DNA of 6,150 nucleotides from an uncultured Acidobacteriota bacterium (GTDB taxonomy: Bacteria > Acidobacteriota > Terriglobia > Terriglobales > Acidobacteriaceae). How positions within the stretch are numbered: the first letter of the stretch is position 1; each line of letters opens with the position of its first letter. The notes beneath the pieces were generated by a model. It did no database searches, was not told the DNA's origin, and saw only the letters and a list, made by a program, of their open reading frames with translations. Position numbers and translations under genes: made by a program. This document shows, piece by piece, positions 5,725 through 6,150 of the stretch. Where the stretch lies: contig CAILBQ010000687.1 of assembly GCA_903832475.1 (NCBI GenBank), positions 1 through 6,150 of the forward strand, read 5' to 3'.

Positions 5725-6150
5725 CTACCAGCTTTGCGCGCGCAAAGCCGCGACGCCCGCGCCCAGGATGCTGATGGCGTCATCTTCTTCCAGCACTTCC
5801 AGCGAATAACTCTGCAACGGGCTCATCTTGACCATCGATTCGAGGTGTCCCTTCAGAACCGGCAGCTCCAGAAATCCCACGTTCAGGCCGGTAAAGTAGA
5901 AACGTCCCGGGCCGCCCAGATGAATCATGGAAGCCGTCCCTGCCGCCAGCGCGCGATGCCACAGATCGACAAAGTCGCGGCAGCGGCTGTCCCCATCTTT
6001 GGCGTTGGCAAAGACCTCTTCCGGCTCCAGGTCGAGGAAGCGCATGCGCATGGCGCGATTACCCATGATGCCTTCCAGATGCCCGACGCCGCCGCAGCCG
6101 CAGAAGCGCTCTTTTGGATCCAGCGTGACGATGGTATGTCCACCCTCCCA
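5725..6150 (-). CDS. ROK-family protein (sugar kinase/regulator), C-terminal fragment
   Basis: The frame is open to the window edge, so the visible part is the last 141 residues, ending at TAG 5725-5727; an internal Met at 6064-6066 is not the real start. The fragment opens WEGGHTIV (His at 6136-6138), followed by FCGCGGVGHLEG (Cys codons at 6100-6102 and 6094-6096). This is the ROK zinc-binding signature, G-H then C-x-C-G-x-x-G-C-x-E, with the last Cys replaced by His (6079-6081). The IHLGGPGRFYFTGLN stretch then fits the C-terminal strand that contributes to nucleotide binding, and GAGVAAL the closing helix. ROK proteins are cytoplasmic glucokinases, N-acetylhexosamine or other sugar kinases, or transcriptional repressors. 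The N-terminal ATP-binding DxGxT motif or a helix-turn-helix would decide between these, but both lie outside. Nothing in the window indicates the substrate. Confidence 0.82.
   Translation of the reverse strand, partial: WEGGHTIVTLDPKERFCGCGGVGHLEGIMGNRAMRMRFLDLEPEEVFANAKDGDSRCRDFVDLWHRALAAGTASMIHLGGPGRFYFTGLNVGFLELPVLKGHLESMVKMSPLQSYSLEVLEEDDAISILGAGVAALRAQSW

Noticed and set aside
1..6150. Mobile element, CRISPR, tRNA or phage content
   Set aside because: No transposase, integrase, direct-repeat array, cloverleaf or terminal inverted repeats could be seen on either strand.

Overview
The window is about 62% G+C by eye, densely coded, and looks like an ordinary chromosomal segment of a Gram-negative bacterium. 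The best guess is Acidobacteriota (class Terriglobia, e.g. Acidobacteriaceae). The LptD is of the long type I associate with that phylum: an N-terminal OstA domain, a barrel with FGGAL and SPIISRVRF-like stretches, and an extra loop before the SWQIAQKFF strand. It sits beside an RDD protein with a very long Ala/Pro-rich N-terminus. This taxonomic call is from recalled family resemblance, not a search.

Layout. Positions 1-204 hold the 3' end of a D-Ala-D-Ala carboxypeptidase (PBP4/DacB, peptidase S13) with its KTG motif. A 67-bp gap follows, then a two-gene unit on the same strand: a small mono-haem cytochrome c lipoprotein (272-667) and, overlapping it by ATGA, a four-helix inner-membrane protein of unknown function (664-1068). 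Two bases later the minus-strand lptD (1071-3791) ends, so the two transcription units converge with essentially no space. A 238-bp divergent region (3792-4029) separates lptD from a plus-strand, TTG-started RDD-family membrane protein (4030-5658). That gene converges on the 3' end of a ROK-family sugar kinase/regulator (5725-6150, minus, cut by the window edge), and a strong 14-bp-stem bidirectional terminator lies between them.

Function. Much of the window is about the cell envelope: peptidoglycan trimming (DacB), lipopolysaccharide insertion in the outer membrane (LptD), a lipid-anchored periplasmic cytochrome and two multi-spanning membrane proteins. No tRNA, rRNA, CRISPR, mobile element or phage signal was seen. 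I did not find a convincing new multi-gene system. The points most worth checking are the unusual cysteine layout and inserted loop of LptD, the Cys-to-His change in the ROK zinc motif, and the long unstructured N-terminus of the RDD protein with apparent embedded motifs.
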